DNA from: Ophiosphaerella korrae
Taxonomy: Eukaryota > Ascomycota > Dothideomycetes > Pleosporales > Phaeosphaeriaceae
Reading direction: 5' to 3'
DNA length: 64,000 bases
Assembly (NCBI GenBank): GCA_028456385.1
Contig: JALNQF010000080.1
Location: 1 to 64,000, forward strand
Positions 43,776 through 54,134 of the stretch are shown here, one piece after another; position 1 is the stretch's first letter, and every line of letters starts with the position of its first letter. A program made the translations under genes and the position numbers. Under the pieces are notes generated by a model that was given only the letters and a program-made list of their open reading frames with translations, ran no database searches and was not told the origin of the DNA.

Positions 43776-44528
43776 TGCGGCGGGTTGTGGCGTGCAAGTG
43801 GAGATCTAAAAAGAAGATGGCATCGACGCGATGCTGTGTTCGATCGCTTCGTTCAGTTCGCCAATTTCCCTATTCGGAGAATTGCCATTGCCACCCTGAT
43901 CCGGCTTTGCAGCCTGACCTCGCCTACCCTTGTGCACTCTGCTAGGAACCAGCATAGAAGGAACCTCAATTGAAGAACTACAGTATGAAAGTCTAGGTGC
44001 ACTCTCATCTATGTGCTATGTCCTTGAGGCCACATCGCTGAGGTTGAGTAGGGATCAGCTCATGCAGCACATGACCCGTCAGCCGCACGTGGCTCATTGG
44101 CTGGGCATAGGTATCATGATCAAGTCTTACGGGTTTTCACATTCGTGATTGTCCTCCTCAAGTGACGATCAACAAGCTGCCGCTCTTTGCACGGAGAATA
44201 AGATGATATTTGTCCAGGTCAGCTAGGCTGGGAGCTTCACAACATGGCGCATGACCTAGATCATTTGTCCGATGTTTTCGCTCAGCCGCGCTAGTCAGAC
44301 GGCTTTGAATCGGTTCCGCTTGTATATAGACTCTGCTGGAAGAACACGGTTGTCGTCCAGCTACAGCACTAAAGAGACGCAATTTCCACTAAACCTTAGA
44401 CTAGAATAGAAACTATACTAGTGGTAGTTCAAGAAACCACAACTCATTCGCCTAGTTGGTGTCCTTGCATGTATATGCACACTTGAAATCGACAGCGAGG
44501 TTATCTGATCTAGGCTGAGGGTGGGATA
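43776..44528. other. intergenic, nothing recognised
   Basis: Upstream region of the HET gene and 3' flank of the CHORD-like gene. Small frames have no motif. Confidence 0.5.
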
Positions 44529-45087
44529 TTACTTTTTGACTCTCTTTGCAAGGTTAGGTTTATGAGGTCCCACCTGGCACCCATCCTCGTTGCCTAACTC
44601 GTCACAACAATTCCATACGAAGCCCTCGGGATATTCTTCGCGACAAAAATCCGAGTCGATAGTACCATGTATGCGCTCATCATGATCAGCCCAGAAATCA
44701 CCATCATAGTCTGGTTCGAGTTCACCTGGCGCACAAAACTTTACTACCTCGAACGAGCAGGAGACAATGATGTAAAGGAAAAGAAATCTACGTACCATCG
44801 TGCCACGTACATGCATCCTCAGGGTTATCTAGGACGTCATACTCTTCCTCGCATTGCTCGCAGATATCATATCGTTGGCTTGGCATTGTTCGCTTTCCAT
44901 TTGTATTCAGATGTTCGTCTTCAACCAGGAGCATAGCACGTGCTAATTCCTTCGCCTCTGAAGAGGCATTACAAATGTCGCGTAGAACTGTCTGCAAGCG
45001 AGACAAAGTAGCAGAGTTGATGGCTTCGACGAGGTGCGCGTCAGACGTCGCGCTCTTAACTTTGCCGCTTTTACCGGTGGACGTCAT
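44529..45087 (-). CDS. small Cys/His-rich zinc-binding protein, CHORD-like spacing, 2 exons, about 162 aa
   Basis: Exons 44796-45087 and 44529-44725 join in phase. After a helical N-terminus (LVEAINSATLSRLQTVLRDIC) comes YDICEQCEEEYDV, DACTWHDGE, GDFWADHDERIHG, EGFVWNCCDELGNEDGC and a final His in GPHKPN. The order C-X2-C, C-X2-H, W-X-CC, C-X3-H recalls CHORD zinc modules and is common in uncharacterised Pezizomycotina proteins sometimes labelled C2H2. Function unknown; a protein-interaction role is a guess. Start at 45087 (MTSTGKSGK) is the first ATG; upstream in-frame codons lack one. The promoter contains the MITE at 45265-45423. Confidence 0.75.
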
Positions 45088-45264
45088 TTTGTTGGTGGCG
45101 GAGGAACTCCAGCTCAACAGCAGGAATTGATTAGAGTGCGTCGACAGAGATTCAGATGCGAGATGGAGAGGTGAAGTCGAGCAATGCAAGAGGCTTGTGC
45201 ATGGCCAAGAAAGAGACGTGCTTGTCTCGGAACTGTCAGCAGCCTCCGGAATTCGGGCCTTTTA

Positions 45265-45423
45265 GGCTGACCTATGCACAGTGCCTTCACATGGTGGAGC
45301 GCATCCCTATCAAAGTTTGGCAAATCAGAGCATAACAGCTGTGTGATCTGGAGCCGTAACTCGTCAAACCCTGACAGGGATGCGCTCCACCATGCGAAGG
45401 CACTGTCCGGCGGATTGTCAGCC
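45265..45423. mobile_element. MITE of the Tc1/mariner type, 159 bp, TA-flanked
   Basis: Terminal inverted repeats of about 56-59 bp: left arm 45265-45320 begins GGCTGAC, right arm 45365-45423 ends GTCAGCC. The arms share a 29-base core (AGTGCCTTC, one mismatch, ATGGTGGAGCGCATCCCT) in inverse order. The dinucleotide TA precedes the left end (45263-45264) and follows the right end (45424-45425), as expected for a TA target duplication. Only ~44 bp separates the arms, so it is non-autonomous. Confidence 0.85.
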
Positions 45424-46139
45424 TATGAAGGTCAGAAACCAAAATATAAAACAAAATACAACTGTTGATAATTCCACCCTTAATATCTCTACGACTACCG
45501 AGCCAAATTCTTTGATTAGTAGCTCATTTTGAAGCGTATAATTAGGTCCTACATCAACTGCTCACAAATACAAACTCACCTCCTTTTGTATTGTTCGTGC
45601 TTGACAAAGATATCGATAATGAGGTATGCGCTACTCTATAATCTTTTCGGATGTACTGATAGAGATAGTATATAAATAAGAGTCTTGAGCGTGCCCGCAG
45701 CTAGGATGCCGATGCTGATTGGGATCTGTGGCTTGCTACCGAATCACATAAGGATATGCCCCGGGATCCACCGAACTGAGTACAACCTAACGGCCCAGTC
45801 TTGCCTCCAGTGCACTGAACAGAGCCTCCCATTCCAAAATCGTATAGATCGCCATGGTATGGGAAGACTGTCGAAAACTGCAAGGTGGTTGCAAGCTGCC
45901 GCTAACTATATCGCATCAGACAAAAGATACTTTGCTGCGATGAATGAGTTCTCCAAGGAGGACAACACGGTGCTTTTATGTCGCATAAATATATATAATG
46001 GTGGATTCAAAGTGGATTACTTTCCTCTCACGATAGCACACATCGCTGTGTATCTGCATACTAACAATGATGGCAGATTTGAAGAATCGTTCGGCGGCTA
46101 CTAGCGCAGGATGGAAGATGAGGGAAAGCCAGACAGAAG
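45424..46139. other. accessory spacer, nothing certain
   Basis: A 139-codon plus frame (45685-46104) covers most of it but has no family resemblance and mixed composition. The opposite strand carries a Gly/Cys-containing reading (45701-45883) that is also unrecognised. Confidence 0.35.
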
Positions 46140-46727
46140 TCAAGGTGGCCCATACTCGTAGGAGCGGGTGTTATAGAAAAGACGTTTGTTCTCGACACAC
46201 TCTCTATGCGCACATGCAGTCTTGTGGAAAGCATCAATCGCGATCCGTCCAAGAAGTGGTCCTAAAAAAGGAAAATGCCCTAGAATCAACATAAAACAAG
46301 TAGGGTAGCCAAAGTATCGTTGTAGCTGAGGTGGCAGTGGAACACGTAAGTTGCTACCTTCAATGGTCGGAACTTCGTCGCCTGTGGTTTTTGGCGGCAT
46401 CGACCCTCGATTTTGATGGTTCCTGTCACTGGGTCGACATGATAGATGCAAATGGCATCAATCCAGAAGTATCTGCTGGACTCTGAAGCAGCCGCTTGGC
46501 GCAACACATACGCGCAATTTGCTCGTATTATCATTTATTTTTTATTGATTTGGATGAAAACTGGGGAAGCCACGTTGTCAATCGACACAGGGCCTGATGA
46601 TCAAAGTCCCTGTCTAAAATCTTAAGTAGTCGAATGTGCGATATAGAGTTAGGGAGTAGCTTATGGCGAAAGGGTATATCTGAGTAGCTGTGTTCCATTG
46701 CGATGGGTTGTGGCGTGCAAGTGAAGG
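46140..46727 (-). pseudogene. partial duplicate of the 41.7-43.8 kb HET gene, interrupted at ICIDQ by foreign sequence
   Basis: From 46727 to about 46455 the minus strand repeats the promoter edge and first exon of the neighbouring HET gene (ATG at 46698, MEHSYSDIPFR, HIRLLKI, CRLTTWL, then RANCAYVLRQAAASESSRYFWIDAICI). A 55-bp block present in the full copy is missing between two GGCTTC repeats, shifting the frame. At the CIDQ motif the sequence changes to CATCTATCATGTCGACCC and continues for ~300 bp with an open frame of about 86 codons (starting MPPKTTGDEV, hydrophobic in YPTCFMLILGHFPFLGPLLG) that I do not recognise. The same junction sequence follows the HET fragment at 24.2 kb. Confidence 0.75.
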
Positions 46728-47218
46728 TGGTGGTGTCAAGATGTGCATAGGTAGAATCTAAGCGGCAAAAGTAATAGCCACAGGACTATTACGCTCGAGA
46801 AGGTATTGATGTGGTGAGGCTGAGAATTATCGAGAATTGTGTTGTACTATACTATATAACATCCATTGAGCTTCCAGAGAAGTCGATATCCTGGCAACCT
46901 CGTCGATGGGCTTTGTGTGAGGTCAGCCGCATGAGATGCCAATTAGGAAGGTGCCTAGGTATTCATGGGTACTCGTCGTTGATTGGTTAGAGGATTTCGC
47001 ATCTCCAATACCCATAATCAACTCCAGAACCCTCCGTTCATCTGCGGCGGCATGCCTTGTAATTTCACGGTACCATCTAATAGTTGTATAAGCTATATAA
47101 AGGGTAATTACGGGTAAGTCAGTTTTTCACCAACTTCAGACAACAGTCTGGGCTGAAATGACTGGAAGCAACTCCGTCAGGCCGTTATAAACCTCTCTAA
47201 ACTACACATTCCCGATCT
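46728..47218. other. spacer, nothing recognised
   Basis: Between the HET duplicate and the APH-like pseudogene; no coding pattern seen. Confidence 0.45.
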
Positions 47219-49004
47219 ATCCAGGCTTTCTTACAGCCCAGTGTGTACTCTCCTCAAACGCCGATCGTTCTTCGCCACTCAAACCCTTTAGTCCTTGCTC
47301 TCTAAGCTGGGCGAACATTTCAAGTGCTTGCTCATAATTTTCGTTCGACGTCCATCCATCACGATGTACAAATCCCTGGAGTGAGTCCCAGAAGTCAGCG
47401 ATCTCATTGCAGCCTTCTCCATCTTGGAGATGTGCTTTGATGTCATCGTCAGTAAATTCTATCGGGCATGGGATTTCGGTGTTGAACTCGTTCCAATAAC
47501 TAAGCTCTTATGTATTAGCTGTCTACGTTGATTTTGAGTATTAGCCAATGGGCCAAACATACCGTGCTATACGGATAAGACATTGTCTAAAGGGAATGAT
47601 GTCTCCATCCCACGTATTAGCAGAGAAGTCTACAGTCTCGCGTCTCGTGCGCCTATGATTTATGTGCAAAATGTCGTAGAGGATAGGATTTATACTTTTA
47701 GTCTCCATTTCGTATGTCTATAGGACAATCGACTTCTCAACTTGGGTCTAAATAGGCATTTTTTCGTCTTCATCTTCAAGAGTGTCGTAGCTTTCAGGCA
47801 AGGCCAACATGAGCTCTCTATTATAATCTACAAGTCGCGGATGCGGATGTCGTGCCTAAAGAAACAGAGGTCCGACCCATGTATCCTGCCAGTTAATAAG
47901 ACTAGTGACATGTATATCCTAATGCTATAGGGTAGGTCTAACCTAATCACCCTTAGGCAATAGATATTCAGCAATATTTAGAAACTTCGTATAAAGGGCG
48001 ACATAGGCATCTAGGGCGCGCTGCGCTTCGGACGTTGTAAATAGACTAGTTAAAGACTTTTAAGTAGCGTGAGTATCTATCTAGGCAATCTCTTGTTAAG
48101 CGATTGCTCTAAGATAATCTTCAGGGGTTTTCCCTATAGAGTAACATTAGTATAACTGTGATTTGTAGCTTATATACAATATAACTCACAGGGGCCACGA
48201 TCAATAACTATAGATAAACGTTCTCGGTGCTAGAAATCTCGACCAACGACTAGTCCTATTACAAATTAGTTCTCCACCTCTTTCTTTATTAATCGCGACA
48301 CCTCACCAATGATTTCAGCTTTTTCGCAGCTAGGGAAAGTGTCGTTAGTGAAGTAAAGGTTTCTATACCTGTGGTTCTTCGTTAACTATGCTAGCATAAG
48401 TACTTTAGTTCTAAGAAACTAACAGAGTAAATAATAGTAACAGGAACTTTTTTTCGACGTCGACGATATCGTCCACAATCTTGAGCTTACCATGAAACTC
48501 TAACTTATCCCAAACCTCACCGAGTTGATTTCTAGTAGCCTCCTCTATCAGAATATACTCTGATCCCACAGGGTTTCCGGCCTCTCCGCTCCAGGATAAG
48601 GCCTTTGGCACAGGAAACTTAAGGACGGTCCGAGCCTAAGAATTCGATTGTTTTAGCTTAGGCTACTCAGAATCACAGTAAGAGAGTTAACATACAAAAT
48701 CTATGGTAGCGACTTCGAACGCGGTTATCTTAAATAGGGGCCAAGCATTAGGATTCAGTATACGCGCAATCATGGTAGTACTATTATCCATGACAAGCCG
48801 AAAGGCTTTATTGAATCCGCCTTCAGCAAGCTTGCTAATAGACATGCAAGCCTGCGCATTGATACTTTTAGCCGTGATCTTCTTAAGCTCAGACACATCG
48901 AAGCGCTTATACTGCTCGCGAAGCTGAGACTTCTCATCCTATAGCCAGCGGCCACTAGTGTAGCGGTAGTAATCTTCATAGTCACGGTCTGGGCATGCAG
49001 ACAT
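47219..49004 (-). pseudogene. aminoglycoside-phosphotransferase-like (Aim9-type) gene ruined by RIP-like mutations
   Basis: Proteins of this fungal APH/kinase-like group (Aim9 in yeast) are expanded in Pezizomycotina. The minus strand reads YEDYYRYTSGRWL, a TAG where Trp is expected, YKRFDVSELKKITAKSI, ISKLAEGGFNKAFRLVMDN, ARILNPNAWP, then (48.4-48.6 kb) NPVGSEYILIEEATRNQLG and WDKLEFHGKLKIVDDIV. The middle third (about 47.5-48.4 kb) is AT-rich with many TAA/TAG. The C-terminus is well preserved: IPCPIEFTDDDIKAHLQDGE and GFVHRDGWTSNENYEQALEM to a TAG at 47219-47221. Catalytic loop residues fall in the destroyed middle. The gradient of damage, with intact ends, is unusual. Confidence 0.78.
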
Positions 49005-50329
49005 TGTTCGAAAGGAAGATCGAAACGACCCAAAGGATGGCGAGAACAAGCTACTAAAAGACTGTAGAGTATTATATTTAGGGATAACTCTAAGGCGCTG
49101 GAGAATAATTAAAGCGATGCCATGGCGAATCATGTTTGAGTTGTGAAAGTTGATGCACATTCGATGAAGTCTGCCATTCGCCGAATTTGGGCAATTGCCT
49201 TTGCGCTAGTAGAAACTTTAGTGAGCTGCCTAGCGAGCTCGGCGCGACTAAAGGTAGGCAATAGGCCTTGTAAAATTTCGAGCCTATCGTCCAAAGTCTG
49301 GAAATGTTCAAGCTGTCGCTGAGGGCTTTGTTACATAAAAAATATGATCCCGTTGCTAAGTGTTGTTCTAATTTCGAAAGCCGATCTCGGACCTACCACT
49401 AATGGGCACGCTTACCTACGCGAGTGGAGATCATTATGGCAAGCCTGCTAGATATCATCCGGGTGCGAGAGTGATTACCTACCCCGCAAAGTCAAATAGC
49501 TTGTTCCGTATCTTCTGCGTTCCTTACGTTCCGCGGCATTGTCGATGATGCCATCTTTCCGATCCCTTGTTTACAAGCAACTCCAGATTTGATTCTATCA
49601 AAGACCAAACCCCTTACTATGTGATCTTATTATAAGCTGTCCAATATGTGTGCGTCACACAAGCCATTAGCCAAAGATTGCAGCTCTTTGGGTGTGAAGT
49701 TTTGTGTCGTGATGACTGGAACTTGGTTTAGGAAATCATGAGTGTTATTGGCGGGTGAGTGCCTGGGCTAGCGTGTGCTAGGCTGCATACATCTCATCAC
49801 TACGTACTTGGCATTAACCCTTGTTCTGCCCACATGCAGCTCCACAAATCTTATGCACGATCTATCTCACACTTGTGGGGTAACTAATGTTCCTAGCCCA
49901 CTAATTTAGCAGCATGACATCAATGATCGATAATGACATCAAGATAGTGATCGGAAAGTAAGGGGAAGCATGGGAATCTCACAAGCTTGATCATAATCAT
50001 TGTTCCAATTGGCCAATGCTGCTGACATTGGCTTTTGCTAGCACAAACCAATCCGTCGTGGTTGGTGTTTTTGTCCTTGATCACGTTCCTATTGGTAGTA
50101 TGTACTAATCTACGCGTCAGGATTATTCGATACACGAGATAGCTAAGGCAATGTTTATCCGCCGCTGTATCATCTTGACGATAACTTGGTTTCTTTTTCC
50201 AGTATGGTAACATGTATAAGAAGCAAGTAGTTTTCCCTATTCCCATCCATCAACTCACTGCACTCATATCTTTCACAACCAATCTGCATCGAACCTCCAC
50301 CTTGGTTCAACTACATTTGAACAATCAAA
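49005..50329. other. spacer with one possible decayed coding fragment
   Basis: Minus 49130-49340 reads an open helical stretch (LEHFQTLDDRLEILQGLL, then AELARQLTKVSTSAKAIAQI) ending at TGA; no family recognised. From 49340 to 50329 I see nothing coding; the last ~100 bp are the promoter of the KGG gene. Confidence 0.35.
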
Positions 50330-50727
50330 ATGTCTGACACTTACAAGCCCACTGGTAAGAACACCAACACATTGTAAAGACATGCGCTCAATGCAAACAG
50401 AACACGATGGCCTGAAGCAGGACGGCACTCCCGACAAGCGAGTCGGAACTGGAGGTATGTCAAGCAAGTCACCATTACCTTCTGCCATCGACTAACATCT
50501 TCAGAATTTGCCCAAGGCAAGGTCGATCCTCATGAGGCTGGGGAGCAGGGTGGGCACACCTCTGGATCTGCTGCCGATTCTTCGGATAATTCTTTATCGG
50601 GTGGCAGTGCCAAAGGCCGTGAGTTTTATTTATAACGGATTAATTTGATCGCGCTTACCTTGTAATAGAGTTTGCTCATAGAAAGGTTGATCCTGTTGAA
50701 GCTGGAAAGAAAGGTGGTAGCTCATGA
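50330..50727 (+). CDS. small conidiation/stress KGG-motif protein (Con-10-like), 4 exons, 83 aa
   Basis: Exons 50330-50354, 50401-50454, 50505-50618 and 50669-50727 join in phase, each intron 45-50 bp with standard ends. The product is small, hydrophilic and Gly/Lys/Asp-rich: MSDTYKPTEHDGLKQDG, DKRVGTGEFAQGKVDPHEAG, and a second copy of the motif HRKVDPVEAGKKGGSS at the C-terminus. Repeats of the form (G/R)KVDPxEAGxxGG are the Con-10/KGG stress-induced family found in conidia and in bacterial general-stress proteins; such proteins are expressed during sporulation or desiccation. Regulation is not visible here. Too short per exon to show as a long open frame, so it is easily missed. Confidence 0.88.
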
Positions 50728-51219
50728 TTCTCCTGATACACATAGAAATCTGAGAACTTATCCCCATAATAAGCATAATTGACAAGAAATTATTATGTAT
50801 CGTGATCAAGCCATAGGCTATAAGCATAATACAACCCGTTATTCCGATCTGATTTCTGCTTTCTGTTGCGTGATACTTATACTGTATTCTCGGAATGGTA
50901 TTTTTGGGCAGAGACAATTTCTTTCGTTTGCGTATTCTTTGTGTCAAAACAAAAATGGTTGACTGCAAAACGTTACTTAATAGAAATTTATAGCAAGCAC
51001 GCTTTCATGGACTATAATATAGTTTGCCCGAGTTCAAAATAAAATGTGTAAGGAAAGTTGCCTTCTGGTTCGTTGCATTGAAACTAACTTTACACAACAA
51101 GCGAGTTATCTAGGACCAGTGGTGAAATACCACATTTGAGGGACGCAAACTTCATTTGATGCAACCATGTAGCATCCCAGCATAAGCAAAATAGCAAAAT
51201 TATTTCTGATACGAAACCT
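50728..51219. other. intergenic, AT-rich, nothing recognised
   Basis: 3' flank of the KGG gene and of the ankyrin remnant. Confidence 0.45.
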
Positions 51220-52640
51220 CTAGTCGTGTGGAGAAAGGTTTCTACAAAGAACCATCCGCCCAAACAATGTGTTTCTCTCTGCATGTAATACAAAGATCAG
51301 ATCACAGTTTTTAATGTGAGGAGAACAGTCGTCGCAAAGATTAAGATCCCTGGCCTCAACGGATGCTCCAAGGCCATCTTCGTCCTGAGCACTTACAACG
51401 TCTGACCTGTACGTTTCTTGCAAAAACTCAACTATCTGCATCTTACCTCTCTTTTTAATAGAGTAAAGTTAAACGAGTCCTTAGTGTGTGAATCAATGAT
51501 CATCTCTGGTGTAAGCATTTTGGCCAACTCCAGGTAGCCATTGACTGCTGCTAGCCACGATGGCAGCCTACCAAAGTGGTCTTTCGAGTTCAGGCTGGCA
51601 ACATCTCTCAACATTATTAGCCGTGCGATCGGAGTCCGACCCAAAATCACGGCCCAGGGAAATGGCGTATGACCGAAGGTAGAATCTGGCACTGCCGGCA
51701 GGGTATCCGTTTGCGCGAGCAACTTCCTCACAGACTCTTCGCTTCCATCGTTGACTGCGAAATGAAGTGGCGTATGACCCAATAGTCCTTGCAATTGATG
51801 TCGACGTCTACCTCCAGTAGTAGAGTGAGAATATCGTGATGGCCATGCAACGTTACCATGTCAAGTGGCGTTCGATGACGGTGAGTAGTTGTTCTTGAGT
51901 TTGTTCTACTCGCCGACAACAGCTTGACAACCTCCAGCTGGCCACCTTATACGGCTTGGTACAGTGGAGTATAGCCATGAATATCTTCGGTTTCTATATG
52001 AGCTCCTTCGATTTGTGGTTTTACTACTTTAGAATGCCCATTCCATGCTGCCGCGCATAACGGTGTCAAATCATCGCCGTTCGCTGCCATGTCACCTCCT
52101 TGATTGGGGGCTAGCCTCACAACTTCAACGCGGCTAGAACATGCAGCTAGTCAGGCTGGTGTTCTGCCATTATAAATCGCCGAGATATCGGCTCCATTTG
52201 ATAATAGTAATCTTACGGCCTTAACTTGACTAATGTATGCTACAATAAGTAGTGGGGTCGATCCATCGTATTGAGCAACCTTTGTATCTACATCCTTATC
52301 TAGCAATAGTCCCATACAATCGATATGGCCCGTGGTTACTGTATAGTAAAGTGGTGAAACGCCTCCATCGTCGGTCACCATATCCCCTCCAGCGCTCAAT
52401 AGATAATTTAAGACGTCGACGTGGCCGTTTTAAACCTCTGATATAATGCGTGTGTTGCCAGCACAGGCCTTGGAAAATTTCCCTCCATGCTCTGGCAAAT
52501 ATCTTGCCATTTCGAGATGTCCTGCTAGTACCGCCTAGTGAAATGGCGTTACAACATCGTCCTTAGCGCAGTTTACTTCCGCTCTTTCCTCAATCAGCGG
52601 TTTCGCAATTTTAGTGATACCATTTGACAACGTGTCGTGG
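51220..52640 (-). pseudogene. ankyrin-repeat gene remnant with several stops and a frameshift
   Basis: At least nine ankyrin units are readable from 52640 down: TPFH-AVLAGHLEMARYL, NGHVDVLNYLLSAGGDM, SPLYYTVTTGHIDCMGLLLD, GSTPLLIVAYISQVKAVRLLL, TPLCAAAWNGHSKVV, GYTPLYQAV-GGQLEVVKLL, TPLDMVTLHGHHDILTLLLE, then after a frameshift near 51790 GHTPLHFAVNDGSEESVRKLL and FGRLPSWLAAVNGYLELAKML. Stops sit at repeat positions usually occupied by Trp, Tyr or Gln. The C-terminal piece (51220-51441) has a CxxC of possible ZZ-finger type (NLCDDCSP). No upstream effector domain (NACHT, nucleoside phosphorylase, lipase) was found before 52640. Confidence 0.75.
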
Positions 52641-53855
52641 TACGGATTGATTATTTAAATAGACTTCGCAATCAAGTAATGTCATAGAGTTCAAAATGCA
52701 CGCAAAAGAACCTATTCTTCACGAGACCTGGACCATTAAAGCGGGGCTGACACTATCGCATGCAAACGTTACCGATAGGCGGTCAGGTATTTCGGTAAGA
52801 CCTGAGGAAGAACTATCATACTTTGAGAGCTACGGTGGCAAAAACGATAAGAAATCAAAGTTTATATTCCAGGGTAAAGGAATTCCAGAAGGAATAAGAA
52901 CTGAAATCAATAACGATCGATTGGAAGGTAGTAGAACCAACTGGAATGAGGTTCTAGGGGGGAATCGGGGTAAAGGAATGTGAAGATGATTCAAGAAATC
53001 AAAAAAATGGCCATCTATAGAAGAAAAAAGGAGGACAAAGGCGGTTTGAGGGAGGGATTACTCTAAAGATGAGGAAGTACTTAGTCAAACCTGGACGAAT
53101 ATCGATATTCTTTTGAGTGCACCCTAAAACCAACTGCAATAACCTAAACTTAAGATGAGGAGGAAGTGAATTACGTAAAACTGTATTCAGAAACAAGTTA
53201 ATAAGTTAGTGGATTATTTCTGAAATGGGAGGCCGTACTCACTCCGATGAATAACCTGACAAAAGCGGCAAGTTGGTTACGATAAGTTTTGATATACCGC
53301 GCGCATTCTCCACACAAACATATATATGTGATCTTATTGTTCACTAAATGCCTTCAATTCCAGAGTTCTCTGGATGTTGGTTATTCACGGTGAGTCAAAC
53401 ATCGGCCAAGCCATAACAACCGAGTAATTTTGAAGCTACTAGTATTTTGTATTTCAAATTCCGAAAGAGTGAAATGCGTAGCGATTTGCTTTGCCATGTG
53501 TTGGACTGACATTGAGCAGTACCACTTCGCCGACTAAACGAAGATGTAAAAATGAATGTGGCCCCATATACTCCACAAAACTGCCGTTGCGAGCACCATC
53601 TACTCTTTTACCAAACACCCGCACCTGAGCAAGCAGCGCATAATTTTTCTAGCTGCAGAGGACTTGATAAGAGGACCTCTCGTTTGCAGGAATAGGCTTG
53701 CAGTTTCTTGCGGGTTCAAACGGATAGGTTGGGCCGTCACCCGTGCAATTAGTCGAGCCGTAAAGCTTCACTGTTGGATGTATTAGCTCGTTGAAATCTG
53801 TGTGTTCTGGCGCTCAAATATTCGACCTGCGACTCAACGCACTCTAGTTATAAAA
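52641..53855. other. spacer, nothing recognised
   Basis: Contains a 95-codon plus frame (52696-52983) with no recognisable motif and AT-leaning DNA to 53855. Confidence 0.4.
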
Positions 53856-54134
53856 TCATGCAAACAGGATATTCTCAATGACATGGTTGTTCAGTTGCAA
53901 CTTACCAACGCATGACGATCTGACAGTAAAGTCTACGATTAGGCTTTGCTGGTTGGCCTCAAGGCGGAAACAAGTCTCGCTTGGGACATTCTGGTGGTTG
54001 ATCTGGGGGCAGGGTTGGTCTCGAGCGCAGTTATTGCATGACCAGGTGGTGAATGATGCAGCACGCGGTTCTGGGACTGCAAAGCTAGGGGCGACGAAGG
54101 CTAGGGCAGATAGAATTACAAGATTGAGCTGCAT
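53856..54134 (-). CDS. small secreted Cys-containing protein (effector-like), 3' end uncertain
   Basis: Start at 54134. Signal peptide MQLNLVILSALAFVAPSFA, then VPEPRAASFTTWSCNNCARD, PCPQINHQNVPSETCFRLE and IVDFTVRSSCV, with five cysteines in about 60 mature residues. A consensus donor GTAAGT follows codon 76 (exon end 53906), so the stop at 53856 reached by reading through is probably intronic; acceptors near 53840-53850 and 53820 give short alternative tails that I cannot choose between. No homologous family recognised. Size, secretion signal and cysteines are those of fungal small secreted proteins; a host-interaction role is only a possibility. Confidence 0.6.
   Translation of the reverse strand: MQLNLVILSALAFVAPSFAVPEPRAASFTTWSCNNCARDQPCPQINHQNVPSETCFRLEANQQSLIVDFTVRSSCVGKLQLNNHVIENILFA

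Noticed and set aside
45685..46104. 139-codon plus-strand frame
   Set aside because: No signal peptide, domain or codon pattern recognised, and it begins upstream of decayed HET sequence; kept only as spacer.
52696..52983. 95-codon plus-strand frame
   Set aside because: No recognisable motif and surrounded by decayed sequence.
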